Shown here: in pieces, positions 9,359-18,367 of the stretch
How the letters are laid out: each line of letters opens with the position of its first letter
Position numbering within the stretch: the first letter of the stretch is position 1
Assembly: GCF_030816965.1 (NCBI RefSeq)
Contig: NZ_JAUSYQ010000002.1
Coordinates: forward strand, 3,815,001-3,879,000
Origin: Streptomyces canus
Lineage (GTDB): Bacteria; Actinomycetota; Actinomycetes; Streptomycetales; Streptomycetaceae
Reading direction: 5' to 3'
DNA length: 64,000 bases
Made by a program: the position numbers and the translations under genes
The notes under the pieces: model-generated
What the model saw: the letters and a program-made list of their open reading frames with translations, nothing else
Told to the model about the DNA's origin: nothing
The model's database searches: none

Positions 9359-10668
9359 CGGGCGTCTCCCGCGAGCAGCCGCCGGGTCGTCTCCACGCCC
9401 CACTGGTCCAGCGACAGCAGGCGGTCGCTCGACGCCATCAGGCCGCCCGTCGCCTCCACGTGGGCCGCCCAGCGCTCGCGGGTCTCCACGGCCGGGCGGG
9501 CCATCAGGCAGTCCGGGTCGTTGACCCAGAGCCGGCCGTGCTGCCACTGGCGGCCGACGCCGGTGAACTCCGCCGGGTCCTGGCCGGGCTGGCTGTAGTC
9601 GTCGGCCTCGGGGCGCCGGTGCGGGGCCGTGTCGGGGCTGACCCGCATCGCGTCGAACAGGCCGATGGAGGGCAGGACGGGCGCGCCGCAGCCGAGCAGG
9701 TAGGCGTCCTCGCCGATGGCCTCGCGGATCAGCTCGATCCCGGAGCGGTACGCCGTGAGCGCGTCCTCGGAGGAATGCCGTACGCCTTCCAGCGCCCCCG
9801 CGTACAGGAAGTCGACCTTGAAGTAGTCGTAGCCCTCGGACACCAGGGTCCTGAAGACCGACGCCAGGTACTCCGCCGCTTCGGGGCGGGTCGTGTCCAG
9901 GACGCACAGGTCGTGGCCCCAGTTGCGGCCGGCGTGCAGGAAGCCTCCGTCGAGGTCCTCGACCAGCCAGTCGGGGTGCTCGGCGGCCAGGTCACCGGCC
10001 GGGTCGACCAGGAAGGGGGCCGTCCAGATGCCGGCGCGGCGGCCCCGGGCCCGGATCGCGTCGGCGATGGCCGCGCGGGAGCGGAAGCGGCCGGAGAGGG
10101 TGAGCCAGTCGCCGAGGGCCTTCTGGTAGCCGTCGTCGATCTGGACGACGTCGATGGGCAGGTCGAGGGTGTCCATCGCACGGAGGTTCTCGTGGATGTC
10201 GTCCTCGGTGACGCCGGTGAAGTACTCGTACCAGGAGCACCAGACCGTGGGCGCCGGGCGCGGGGCCTCGACCCCGAGTCCGGCGGCCCACTCGGCCAGC
10301 GCCGACTGGATGTCCGTACCCGTGAACTCCTTCACCGGGCCGTCGGCGGAGACCTCCGCCACGGAGCCTTCGGCGACCAGGCGGATCGACGGGACCTCGT
10401 GCAGCGGGTCCGTCGCCGCCCACAGCCGTACCGGCGATCCGTCGCCCGGGTCCAGCGCCAGCAGCCCCTCGCCCTGGAAGGCGCCTTCGGGGACGGTGAC
10501 ACCCGGGCGGTAGCAGACCGTCGCCCAGTTCTCGTTCGTCGGACGGTACGGCTGGTCGCCGAGGGCGTAGACGCCGCTGGGGCTCCAGGACTGCCAGCCC
10601 TCCTCGTGGACGCGGGCCTTTCGGGGATCCACGGGCACGGAGGCGAGCGGCGTGAAGGGGTGGGGCAC
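9355..10668 (-). CDS. GH36-type alpha-galactosidase
   Basis: 437 residues, shorter than the classical 700-residue GH36 enzymes and without a signal peptide. Catalytic Asp286 lies in YFKVDFLYAG and the acid/base Asp346 in MRVSPDTAPH; WCSWYEYF and VVQIDDGYQ are also family motifs. It should remove alpha-1,6-galactose from imported melibiose- or raffinose-type sugars. GTG start at 10668, 27 bp from the permease stop, with GAGAGA upstream. It lies between the importer and the beta-galactosidase, so the operon can process both anomers. The substrate is inferred from family only. Confidence 0.88.
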   Translation of the reverse strand: MPHPFTPLASVPVDPRKARVHEEGWQSWSPSGVYALGDQPYRPTNENWATVCYRPGVTVPEGAFQGEGLLALDPGDGSPVRLWAATDPLHEVPSIRLVAEGSVAEVSADGPVKEFTGTDIQSALAEWAAGLGVEAPRPAPTVWCSWYEYFTGVTEDDIHENLRAMDTLDLPIDVVQIDDGYQKALGDWLTLSGRFRSRAAIADAIRARGRRAGIWTAPFLVDPAGDLAAEHPDWLVEDLDGGFLHAGRNWGHDLCVLDTTRPEAAEYLASVFRTLVSEGYDYFKVDFLYAGALEGVRHSSEDALTAYRSGIELIREAIGEDAYLLGCGAPVLPSIGLFDAMRVSPDTAPHRRPEADDYSQPGQDPAEFTGVGRQWQHGRLWVNDPDCLMARPAVETRERWAAHVEATGGLMASSDRLLSLDQWGVETTRRLLAGDAR

Positions 10669-10694
10669 GGTGGTTCTCTCTCAGGTGCGGGCGG

Positions 10695-11588
10695 TCAGCC
10701 CTTGTTGGCGCCGAGGGTCAGTCCGCTGACGAACTGGCGCTGGAGCACGAAGTACACGATCAGGGTGGGGATCGCGGTGAGCAGGGCGCCGGCGGCGACC
10801 AGGTTGGGGTCGGTGAAGTACTGGCCGGAGAGGTTGTTCAGGGCCGAGGTGATCGGCATGTTCTCGCCGGTGGAGATCAGCACGATGGCCCAGAAGAAGT
10901 CGTTGTAGATCCAGATGGACAGCAGGGTGCCCAGGGCCGCCATCGCGGGCTTGCACAGCGGCAGCACGATCTGCCAGTACATCCGCCACACGGAGGCGCC
11001 GTCGACCAGGGCGGCCTCGGTGAGCTCGTGGGGCAGCATGCGCATGTAGTTGGACAGTACGAAGGCGCAGAACCCGGACTGGAACGCCACGTGGATCAGG
11101 ACCAGGCCGAGTGCGGAGTCGTACAGCTTGCCGCTCATGGTGATGCCGGGCAGGTCGATGAGCAGGTACATGCGGTACAGCGGGGTGATGATGACCTGCT
11201 GCGGCAGCAGGTTGCCGGCGGTGAAGACCAGCAGCAGGAAGATGTTCAGCCGGAAGTCGAAGCGGGAGACGTAGAACGCGACCATCGACGACACCAGCAG
11301 GGTGACCAGCACCGCCGGGACCGCGATGAGCAGTGTGTTCCCGAAGTAGTGGAGCATGTCGGACTGCTCGAACGCGTTTTTGAAGTTGTCGAAGTTCAGC
11401 TTGTCCGGCCAGGAGACGTAGCCCTTGGTGCTGGTCTCGCTGTAGGGGCGCAGGGCCGCGAAGACGGCCCAGAGCAGCGGGGCGAGCCAGGCCAGCGAGG
11501 TGCCGATCAGGAAGACGTGCAGCAGGATCCGGGCGGGGCGCAGGGGGGTGCGCTGCTTGGCGCCGAGCGCGACGGTGGGGGTGCTCAT
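10695..11588 (-). CDS. Sugar ABC permease, MalG type (galactoside operon)
   Basis: 297 residues with six predicted membrane segments and an EAA loop (LTEAALVDGASVWRMYWQIV). The conserved C-terminus is RQFVSGLTLGANKG. The ATG at 11588 overlaps the stop of the preceding permease (ATGA). It pairs with the upstream permease to form the channel. No ATPase is in the operon, so a shared MsiK-type ATPase is expected. Confidence 0.9.
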   Translation of the reverse strand: MSTPTVALGAKQRTPLRPARILLHVFLIGTSLAWLAPLLWAVFAALRPYSETSTKGYVSWPDKLNFDNFKNAFEQSDMLHYFGNTLLIAVPAVLVTLLVSSMVAFYVSRFDFRLNIFLLLVFTAGNLLPQQVIITPLYRMYLLIDLPGITMSGKLYDSALGLVLIHVAFQSGFCAFVLSNYMRMLPHELTEAALVDGASVWRMYWQIVLPLCKPAMAALGTLLSIWIYNDFFWAIVLISTGENMPITSALNNLSGQYFTDPNLVAAGALLTAIPTLIVYFVLQRQFVSGLTLGANKG

Positions 11589-12565
11589 GCGCTGCGCTCC
11601 TTGCGGAAGGTCGAGATCAGGTACGGGATGATCACGACGAGGGAGATGACCAGCAGGACCACCGCGATCGCGGAGCCGTAGCCGATGCGGCTGGACTCGC
11701 CGATGATGTTGTTGGTGATCAGGATCGACAGCAGCTCGGTGCCCTGGGCGCCCTTGTTGAAGACGAAGACCAGGTCGAAGGCGCGCAGCGCCTCGATGAT
11801 GGTGACGACCAGGACGACGGTGTTGGTGGGGCGCAGGGTGGGGAAGATGACGTTCTTGAACGTCTGCCACTCGTTCGCGCCGTCCAGCGAGGACGCTTCC
11901 CGCAGCGAGGGGTCGACGCCCTTGAGGCCGGCCAGGTACAGGATCATCATGTAGCCGGTGTGCCGCCAGGACGCGGCGATCAGCACCGCCCACAGGTTCA
12001 GGTGCGGGTCGCCGATCCAGTCGATGTAGTGGCCGGGCTTGTTGGCCCCGATCAGGCTGTTGATCAGTCCGGTGTCGGGGTTGTAGACCAGCTGCCAGAC
12101 GAACCCGGTGACCGCGAGCGAGACCACGACCGGCAGGAAGAACGCGGTCTGGTAGACCCGGGAGAAACGGATCTTCTTGTCCAGCTGCACGGCCAGGAAC
12201 AGGCCGAACGGCGTCGGGATCAGGATGAGCACCACGAACCAGATGACGTTGTGCTCGACGGCCGGCCAGAACTGCGGGTTGTCGTTGAACAGCTGCTTGA
12301 AGTTGTCCAGGCCGACCCACTTGATGGAGCCGAAGCCGATGCCGTCCCAGCTGGTGAATGCCAGGGCGATCGAGGCCAGCGCGGTGACCCAGACCAGGGC
12401 CACGTGCAGGACGGTGGGCACGCCGGCCATGAAGCCGAGCGTGATGCGGTCACGGCGGGTCAGCAGGCGCTTGTGCCCCCGCGGGACCCGCTTCTTGACC
12501 GGCGCGGGGCCCGAAGGCGGCACGGCGGCCGCCTCCGGGCTCTTCATGTTCGTGTCGGTAGTCAT
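11585..12565 (-). CDS. Sugar ABC permease, MalF type (galactoside operon)
   Basis: 326 residues. A basic, proline-rich N-terminal segment of about 40 residues (VKKRVPRGHKRLLTRRDR) precedes the first membrane helix. The EAA loop REASSLDGANEWQTFKNVIF sits in the second half. It lies 13 bp downstream of the binding-protein gene and overlaps the next permease. Same operon and role as its partner. Confidence 0.9.
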   Translation of the reverse strand: MTTDTNMKSPEAAAVPPSGPAPVKKRVPRGHKRLLTRRDRITLGFMAGVPTVLHVALVWVTALASIALAFTSWDGIGFGSIKWVGLDNFKQLFNDNPQFWPAVEHNVIWFVVLILIPTPFGLFLAVQLDKKIRFSRVYQTAFFLPVVVSLAVTGFVWQLVYNPDTGLINSLIGANKPGHYIDWIGDPHLNLWAVLIAASWRHTGYMMILYLAGLKGVDPSLREASSLDGANEWQTFKNVIFPTLRPTNTVVLVVTIIEALRAFDLVFVFNKGAQGTELLSILITNNIIGESSRIGYGSAIAVVLLVISLVVIIPYLISTFRKERSA

Positions 12566-12578
12566 TTTGCCGCTCAGC

Positions 12579-13883
12579 TCAGGAGGACGCGAAGATCGTC
12601 TTCTTCTGGCGTTCGATCGAGGACAGCAGACTGTCGACGCCCTTGGGGTTCTGCAGGAACTTCTGGAGCGAGGGCTGCATCACCGTCGAGGTGAAGTCGG
12701 GACGGGAGTCACGGTCCATGAACTGGGTCAGGCTCTTGGCGCCCGAGATCATCTCGTACGCCTTCTTCTGCAGCGGCGTGTAGGAGGAGGTGTCGGCCTT
12801 GCTGGAGGCGGCCACCACACTGGAGTCGGCCTTGAGGTAGATCTGCTCCGCCGCCGGGGTGCCCAGGTACTCGAGCAGCTTGGCGACGCCGGCCTTGTTC
12901 TTCGGCGCCTTGGAGACCATGAAGCCGTCGGTGGGCGCCTCCACGGTGTCCTGCCCGTACGCGGAGTTGATCTCCGGGAAGGCGAAGAAGTCCAGGTCGT
13001 CCAGGTCCGCCTTGTCGGCGAACTGCTGCGCCACGAACGAGCCCAGCAGGTACATGCCGGCCTTCTTGGACACCAGCGTCTGCGCCGCGTCCTGCCAGGT
13101 CCGGCCCATGAAACCGTCCTGGTGGTAGGGCAGCAGCTCGGCCCAGTGGTCGAAGACGGCCTTGACCTTGGCGTCGGTCCACGCGGCCTTGCCCGCCATC
13201 AGCTCCACGTGGAAGTCGTAGCCGTTGAGGCGGAAGTTGATCTGGTCGAAGGTGCCCATCGCCGGCCAGGCGTCCTTGTCACCGAACGCGATCGGGACCA
13301 GGCCGTCCTTCTTCATCTGCTTGCACAGGGCGACCAGCTGGTCCCACGTGGTCGGAACCTCGTAGCCGTGCTGCTGGAAGACGCTCTTGCGGTAGAAGAT
13401 CGCCCACGGGTACGTGTACAGCGGCACGAAGTAGTACTTGCCGTCCGCGCCCTTGGACAGCTTCTTCATGGCGTCCGGGAAGTTGCCCCCGATCTTCTCC
13501 CACACGTCGTCGATCGGGGAGGCGAGGTTCTTGGCCGCGAAGAACTGCATCCGGTACCCGGCGAACCAGTTGAACACGTCGTCCGGCGTGCCCTGGAGGT
13601 ACGAGTTGATCTGCTCCTGGAACGTGTTGTGGTCCTTGGTGTTCACGTCGACCGTGATCCCGGACTGCTTCTGGAAGGCCGCGTAGATCTCGGCGAACGC
13701 CTTCTTCGGCACCGCGTCCGACGCGTTCGAACCCAGACTCACGGTCTTCGGGTCGCTGGAGCTGCCGCTGCTGCCACAGGCGGACAGCAACGGGATGCCC
13801 GCTCCGAGCAGGGCGGCGCCACCCATGCCCTTGAGCAGACCGCGGCGGCTGGGCGAAGGCAGGGAAGACGAGAGATCACGCAT
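12579..13883 (-). CDS. Extracellular sugar-binding lipoprotein (Tat-type signal)
   Basis: 434 residues, carbohydrate-type solute-binding protein. The N-terminus has a twin-arginine motif (SRRGLLKG) followed by a hydrophobic stretch and the lipobox LSAC, so it is probably a Tat-exported lipoprotein. It feeds the two permeases downstream. Clustering with alpha- and beta-galactosidase suggests galactosides or galacto-oligosaccharides as ligand; this is an inference from neighbours. ATG at 13883 with AGGAG seven bases upstream. It is the first gene of the operon and has no local repressor gene next to it. Confidence 0.9.
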   Translation of the reverse strand: MRDLSSSLPSPSRRGLLKGMGGAALLGAGIPLLSACGSSGSSSDPKTVSLGSNASDAVPKKAFAEIYAAFQKQSGITVDVNTKDHNTFQEQINSYLQGTPDDVFNWFAGYRMQFFAAKNLASPIDDVWEKIGGNFPDAMKKLSKGADGKYYFVPLYTYPWAIFYRKSVFQQHGYEVPTTWDQLVALCKQMKKDGLVPIAFGDKDAWPAMGTFDQINFRLNGYDFHVELMAGKAAWTDAKVKAVFDHWAELLPYHQDGFMGRTWQDAAQTLVSKKAGMYLLGSFVAQQFADKADLDDLDFFAFPEINSAYGQDTVEAPTDGFMVSKAPKNKAGVAKLLEYLGTPAAEQIYLKADSSVVAASSKADTSSYTPLQKKAYEMISGAKSLTQFMDRDSRPDFTSTVMQPSLQKFLQNPKGVDSLLSSIERQKKTIFASS

Positions 13884-13976
13884 GTACGGCTCCTGAAGGC
13901 AGGGGTTCGATCATGGAGGGTTTGGAGACCGGTCGTAATCAACCAGAAATCAACTTGACCGAACACGGTGGCGCAA

Positions 13977-13992
13977 TGACAGCGTTATGTCA
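13977..13992. promoter_or_regulatory. Inverted repeat upstream of the galactoside operon
   Basis: TGACA-N6-TGTCA, a short dyad 94-109 bp upstream of the binding-protein start. On the minus strand the same gap also has two GTTGATT direct repeats 11 bp apart (near 13936-13953). These are candidate operator elements in the 200-bp gap shared with the end of the chitinase gene. No known operator consensus was recognised. Confidence 0.3.
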
Positions 13993-14083
13993 GGTCATGC
14001 GTCAATAGCTATCGGCCCGATTTGTCGAAACGTGACCGACATCCCTGCCTATCGGTGACACAGGAGCCCGGTCGGCGACGGGG

Positions 14084-15466
14084 TCAGCTGTAGGCGGCGA
14101 AGGTCTTCGAGAAGGCGAACGCGTCCTGGACGATCGAGCTGCACGTCGCGTCGGCCGAGGGCTTCGCACCGCCGGAGCACTGCTTGTCCCGCGTGGCGGA
14201 CCACATCGACAGCCCGCCCAGGCCCTTCGCCTTGGCGAAGGCCACCAGCTGGGAGGCGTCGTCGACCTTGAAGATCTCCGAGGCCACGTCGTTGACCCCG
14301 ATCATGGGCGTCACGGCGACGGCGTTCCAGGCCGCGCTGTCGGACAGCCCGAGAACGCCCTTGACCTGTGCCTGGGTGGCGGTAGCGGCCTGCTCGGCGT
14401 GGGTGCCCATGTCTCCGCTGTACGAGGGCCCGTAGTCCATCGCCATGATGTTGACGGTGTCGATCTCGACGCCGTTCGACTTGGCGTTCGCGAGCAGGTC
14501 CACGCCGTCCTGGGTGAGGCCCTCGGGCATGACCGGGAGGGTGAAGGAGACATCCAGTCCGGGGTGCTGCGACTGGAGCTTCGCGATCGCCTGCGCCCGC
14601 CGGGTGTTCGCGGCCGTGTTCGGCAGCGCCCCGCCCTCCACGTCGAAGTCGACCTTGGTGAGGCCGTACGCGTCCACGGCCTTCCCGTACGCCGCCGCCA
14701 GCGCGTCCGCCGAGGAGCAGGTCGTGGCCAGCTCGGAGCCGGAGGCGCCGCCGAAGGAGACCCGGACGTCCCCGCCCTTCGCCCGCAGTGCGCCGATCTG
14801 CTGGCCCACGGCGTCGCTCGCCAGGTCGGTGACCCCGCCCCACTTGGGCGTGCAGCCGCCACCGTCGGTGACGAAGGCGAGGTTGTAGTTCTTGACGCCG
14901 GTGGACGCAGCGCTCGCCAGGAGGTCGAAGGCGGGAGAGAGGGAGGTGTCGACGTAGGGGGCGAAGCCGGTGCTCTCCGTGGGGGAAGCGGTGGAGGTGG
15001 GTGTGGGAGTGGGTGTAGGAGTGGGCGTGGGGGTGTCGTCGCCGTCGGTTGCGCAGTCGGCGTCGTCCATGCGACAGCCTGTGGGATCGCCCGTGCCGTT
15101 GACCACGAACCCGACCGTGACCGACTCACCGGCGACCAGACCGTCCGTGTCCCACCGGGGCGGCTTCACCGTGACGTGCCGCCCGCTCACTCCGGACTCC
15201 CCGTTCCACAGGGAACCGAGCGTGGATCCGCTCGGCAGGTCGAACTCCAGCTTCCAGTCCTTGTCCGCCGCACCGCTGTTGTTGGTGACGACGTACTGCG
15301 CGGTGTAACCCGTCGACCAGTCACTGGTCCTGGTGTACGCCACGCCGACCCCGGCTGCCTGGGCGGTACCGGTGACGAGGACCGCGCCACCCCCGACCAC
15401 GGCGGCGGCCACCGCCCCGCCGATCAACTTGTTCCTGCCACTCACCTTGCGCCGATGCATGCTCAT
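14084..15466 (-). CDS. Secreted chitinase, CBM2 plus GH18
   Basis: 460 residues from the ATG at 15466 (a second ATG lies at 15460). A Sec signal peptide ends near TAQAAG. A CBM2-type chitin/cellulose-binding domain follows (about residues 39-140), then a TPTPTPTPTPTPTST linker and a GH18 domain. The GH18 catalytic motif reads VDFDVEGG with Asp273, Asp275 and Glu277, so the catalytic acid is present. It resembles the ChiC/ChiD-type secreted chitinases of Streptomyces. It lies 74 bp downstream of a two-component gene pair on the same strand, an arrangement seen for other Streptomyces chitinases. No DasR box was found directly upstream. Confidence 0.9.
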   Translation of the reverse strand: MSMHRRKVSGRNKLIGGAVAAAVVGGGAVLVTGTAQAAGVGVAYTRTSDWSTGYTAQYVVTNNSGAADKDWKLEFDLPSGSTLGSLWNGESGVSGRHVTVKPPRWDTDGLVAGESVTVGFVVNGTGDPTGCRMDDADCATDGDDTPTPTPTPTPTPTSTASPTESTGFAPYVDTSLSPAFDLLASAASTGVKNYNLAFVTDGGGCTPKWGGVTDLASDAVGQQIGALRAKGGDVRVSFGGASGSELATTCSSADALAAAYGKAVDAYGLTKVDFDVEGGALPNTAANTRRAQAIAKLQSQHPGLDVSFTLPVMPEGLTQDGVDLLANAKSNGVEIDTVNIMAMDYGPSYSGDMGTHAEQAATATQAQVKGVLGLSDSAAWNAVAVTPMIGVNDVASEIFKVDDASQLVAFAKAKGLGGLSMWSATRDKQCSGGAKPSADATCSSIVQDAFAFSKTFAAYS

Positions 15467-15540
15467 GACGCGGCACGCTAGCGAGCCGGAATCGGGCAAA
15501 TGGCCTGATCAGGACGGGGGTTGAGGATCTTAGGGCGCCC

Positions 15541-16950
15541 TTAAGGAAGGGATCGGGGTCGGTTAAAGGTCGAGACCAATCTGCCCGTTCGACGTCGGCG
15601 CACCCGGTGTCCCCGGCGCACCGGTTCCCGTCCGTCCAGCTGGATCCAGATCCGCACCTCGGTGCCGCCCAGCACCGAGGACCCGATCCGTACGTCCCCG
15701 CCGGTCGACTCGGCGAGCCGCCGCACGATGTCGAGCCCGAGCCCGGTCGACCCGGCGCTGCCCGAACCCCGCCCGCGCGCCATCGCGGCCTCGGGGTCGC
15801 GGATGCCGGGCCCCGCGTCGGAGACGAGCACGATCACCGCGTCCTCGCCGTTGTGCACGTCGACCGCGAAGGCGGTGCCCTCCGGGGTGTGCCGGAAGAC
15901 GTTGCCGAGCAGAGCGTCCAGCGCGGCGGCGAGATCCGCCCGGGCCACAGGTATGCGCACCGGCCGCTCGGTGCCGGCCACCCGCCACTTGCGGCCCTCG
16001 TCCTCCGCGAGCGCGGACCAGAACCCCATCCGCTCCCGGACCACCTCGGCCGCGTCGCACCCGGCGCCGGGCCCGGCGGCCGCCGTCTGCGGCTTGGCCT
16101 CGCGGGCGGTACGGATGATGGTGTCGACCTCGCGCTCCAGCTGCGCGACCGCGGCCCGGGTCTGCTCCGCGGCGGGCCCGTCCCCGAGCGAGGCCGCGTT
16201 GAGCCGCAGCACGGTCAGCGGGGTGCGCAGCCGATGGGACAGATCGGCAGCCAACTCGCGCTCGTTCGCCAGCAGTTGTACGACCTGGTCGGCCATGGAG
16301 TTGAACGCGACCGCCGCCAGCCGCAGTTCGGTCGGCCCCTCCTCCGGCACCCTCGACCCCAGCTTCCCCTCCCCCAGTTCGTGGGCGCCCTCGACGAGCT
16401 TCTGAGCGGGCTGCACCATCCGTACGCCGAGCCGGTCGGCGACCGCGACCGAGCCGACGACGAGCGCGATGCCGACGCCCGCGAGCACCGCCCAGGCGGT
16501 CCCGACGCCGTTGCTCACCTCCGACTCGGGGACGTACACCTCGACGACGGCTATCTCGCCGGAGCTGAGCGCGACCGGCTGGAGCAGGGTGGAGCCGCCG
16601 GGCACCTCGGTGGTCGAGGCGCGGCCCAGTTTCCGCACGGTCGCGATGTCGGCGGCGGCGGCCCGCCGCCGCCCGATGTCGACGGCCTTCTGACCGCTTT
16701 TCCGGTCACCGTCGGCCGGTATGTGGACGGCCATCCCGGAGTCCGAGCCCGCGGAGGCGACGACCCGCTCCAGCTGATCGCGGTCGGTGGTGATGGACAG
16801 CGCCGGGGCGACGGCGGCGGCCTGCCGCTCGGCGTTGGAGAACGCGCGGTCCCGGGCCATCTCCCTGATGACCAGGCCGAGCGGGACGGCGAAGGCGACC
16901 ACGACCATGGTGGTGACCGCCAGGCAGACCTTGACCAGAGCCCATCTCAC
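15541..16950 (-). CDS. Sensor histidine kinase
   Basis: 469 residues. One membrane segment at about residues 4-27, a 115-residue extracellular sensor region, and a second segment at about 150-170. These are followed by HAMP, the dimerisation box with phospho-acceptor His239 (ADLSHRLRTPL), the N box (LLGNVFRHTPEG), and G boxes (SDAGPGI, STGLGLDIV). The GTG start at 16950 overlaps the response-regulator stop (GTGA). It probably signals to the regulator encoded just upstream. The ligand is unknown. The next gene is a chitinase, so control of chitin metabolism is possible but unproven. Confidence 0.9.
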   Translation of the reverse strand: MRWALVKVCLAVTTMVVVAFAVPLGLVIREMARDRAFSNAERQAAAVAPALSITTDRDQLERVVASAGSDSGMAVHIPADGDRKSGQKAVDIGRRRAAAADIATVRKLGRASTTEVPGGSTLLQPVALSSGEIAVVEVYVPESEVSNGVGTAWAVLAGVGIALVVGSVAVADRLGVRMVQPAQKLVEGAHELGEGKLGSRVPEEGPTELRLAAVAFNSMADQVVQLLANERELAADLSHRLRTPLTVLRLNAASLGDGPAAEQTRAAVAQLEREVDTIIRTAREAKPQTAAAGPGAGCDAAEVVRERMGFWSALAEDEGRKWRVAGTERPVRIPVARADLAAALDALLGNVFRHTPEGTAFAVDVHNGEDAVIVLVSDAGPGIRDPEAAMARGRGSGSAGSTGLGLDIVRRLAESTGGDVRIGSSVLGGTEVRIWIQLDGREPVRRGHRVRRRRTGRLVSTFNRPRSLP

Positions 16951-17651
16951 AGCGACAGCCCCCCGCCCGGTGGTTCCAGCTTCACGCCGACGCCCCGCAG
17001 GGTGTGCAGATAGCGGGGCTGCGCGGCCGTCTCCCCCAACTTGCGCCTGAGCCACGACAGATGGACGTCGATCGTCTGGTCGTCGCCGTAGGACTGCTGC
17101 CAGACCTCCGCGAGGAGTTCCTTGCGGGGCACGACCACCCCGGGGCGGGCGGCCAGGAAGGCGAGCAGGTCGAACTCGCGGCGGGTGAGGTCGAGTCGGA
17201 CGCCGTCCAGCTCGGCCTGGCGGCGCAGCGGGTCGACGCTCAGGCCGCCGACGCGCAGCACGGTCTCCGGCGGTCCGTCACCGCCGGCGGCACGGGACCG
17301 CCGTAGGACGGCGGCCATGCGGGCGGAGAGGTGCTCGACCGAGAAGGGCTTGGTGAGGTAGTCGTCCGCCCCGGCGTTCAGCAGTCGGACGATCTCCGTC
17401 TCGTCGTCCCGCGCGGTGGCGATGATGACCGGGACGTCGGTGATCCCGCGCAGCATCTTCAGGGCCTCGGACCCGTCCAGATCGGGCAGTCCGAGGTCCA
17501 GGATGACCACGTCGAAACGGAAATGGGCGACCTCGCGCAGCGCCTCCAGTGCCGTGCCGACACTGCGCACGGTGTGTGCCGCGTCGGTCAGGTGCCGGAT
17601 GAGCGCCGAGCGAACGAACTGGTCGTCCTCGACCACGAGCACACTTGCCAT
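16947..17651 (-). CDS. OmpR/PhoB-type response regulator
   Basis: 234 residues. Receiver domain with phospho-acceptor Asp52 (VVILDLGLPD), acidic pair VEDD at residues 8-10 and conserved Lys in YLTKPF. A winged-helix DNA-binding domain follows (LTRREFDLLAFLAARPGVVV ... YLHTLRGVGVKLE). The ATG at 17651 was preferred to an upstream GTG because the receiver fold begins at ASVLVVEDD. It is divergent from the secreted protein at 17750; the 98-bp gap should hold both promoters. Confidence 0.92.
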   Translation of the reverse strand: MASVLVVEDDQFVRSALIRHLTDAAHTVRSVGTALEALREVAHFRFDVVILDLGLPDLDGSEALKMLRGITDVPVIIATARDDETEIVRLLNAGADDYLTKPFSVEHLSARMAAVLRRSRAAGGDGPPETVLRVGGLSVDPLRRQAELDGVRLDLTRREFDLLAFLAARPGVVVPRKELLAEVWQQSYGDDQTIDVHLSWLRRKLGETAAQPRYLHTLRGVGVKLEPPGGGLSL

Positions 17652-17749
17652 GCGCGGCACCGTACGCCATGCGGGGGACCTCTTCCGGCGCCTGTGGACA
17701 ACTCGGTCCGGGTGCGCTCGGTGAGGTGCCTGAGGCAGTATGGCCCGCG

Positions 17750-18250
17750 ATGCGCAGAGGACTCGTACACGTACTGGCTTGGACGCTCGCCACGGGCGCG
17801 GCGGTCACGCTGTCGTGGTGGGGCGTCCACACGGTCATGGCGGGCACGGCCTACGATCCGCCGCGCGCCCTGCCCATCACCGCGGCCGAGGCGACGACAC
17901 AGGAGTCGAAGCCGCTGGCCTCACCGAGCCCGGCGAAGCGGCCGGCCCCGTCGAAGAGCCCGTCACCGGCGCCGAGTGCCACGTCCGCGAGCCCGCCGCC
18001 CTCGAAGAGCCCTTCTCCCACGGCTTCCGGTCAGGTCAGGAGCTACGACACCGACGGCGGCCGCGCGGTCTTCGACCTCGGCGAGAAGTCGGCGGCCCTG
18101 GTGTCCGCGACGCCGGGCACGGGGTGGTCGATGCAGGTGTGGAAGACGGAGTCGTGGATCCGGGTGGAGTTCACCTCGGGCGCGGACCGGGTGTCGGTGT
18201 TCTGCACCTGGCACGACGGACCGCCGCGGGTGGAGATCGGCACGTACTAG
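17750..18250 (+). CDS. Secreted or membrane-tethered protein with Ser/Pro/Lys linker
   Basis: 166 residues. The N-terminal hydrophobic segment (VLAWTLATGAAVTLSWWGVHTV) acts as signal or anchor. A low-complexity SPSPAKRPAPSKSPSPAP linker follows, then an 80-residue C-terminal domain (SYDTDGGRAVFDLGEKSAAL ... WMQ/W-rich strands). The C-terminal part looks like a small all-beta domain. I do not recognise the family beyond conserved Streptomyces secreted proteins. Divergent from the response regulator; the stop codon directly precedes an inverted-repeat element. Confidence 0.75.
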   Translation: MRRGLVHVLAWTLATGAAVTLSWWGVHTVMAGTAYDPPRALPITAAEATTQESKPLASPSPAKRPAPSKSPSPAPSATSASPPPSKSPSPTASGQVRSYDTDGGRAVFDLGEKSAALVSATPGTGWSMQVWKTESWIRVEFTSGADRVSVFCTWHDGPPRVEIGTY

Positions 18251-18362
18251 TGCCCCGGCAGGTGGTCTGACCCGTCGTGACGCCCGGCACGCTCCCGCAG
18301 AGGTGGTGCCCCTACTCGCACCGGACGCCGCGCCTGACGGGCGAACGTCACCTGCCCGGGCA
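18251..18362. repeat. 112-bp segment bounded by 14-bp inverted repeats
   Basis: TGCCCCGGCAGGTG (18251-18264) and CACCTGCCCGGGCA (18349-18362) are complementary at 13 of 14 positions. They enclose 84 bp without a gene. The segment fills the whole gap between two convergent genes. It could be a large bidirectional terminator or a degenerate miniature inverted-repeat element. No clear target-site duplication is visible. Confidence 0.45.
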
Positions 18363-18367
18363 TGGGG

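Noticed and set aside
15529..15545. Palindromic AGGGCGCCCT between kinase and chitinase as a DasR box
   Set aside because: It lacks the TGGTCTAGACC core and overlaps the kinase stop codon; treated as unremarkable.
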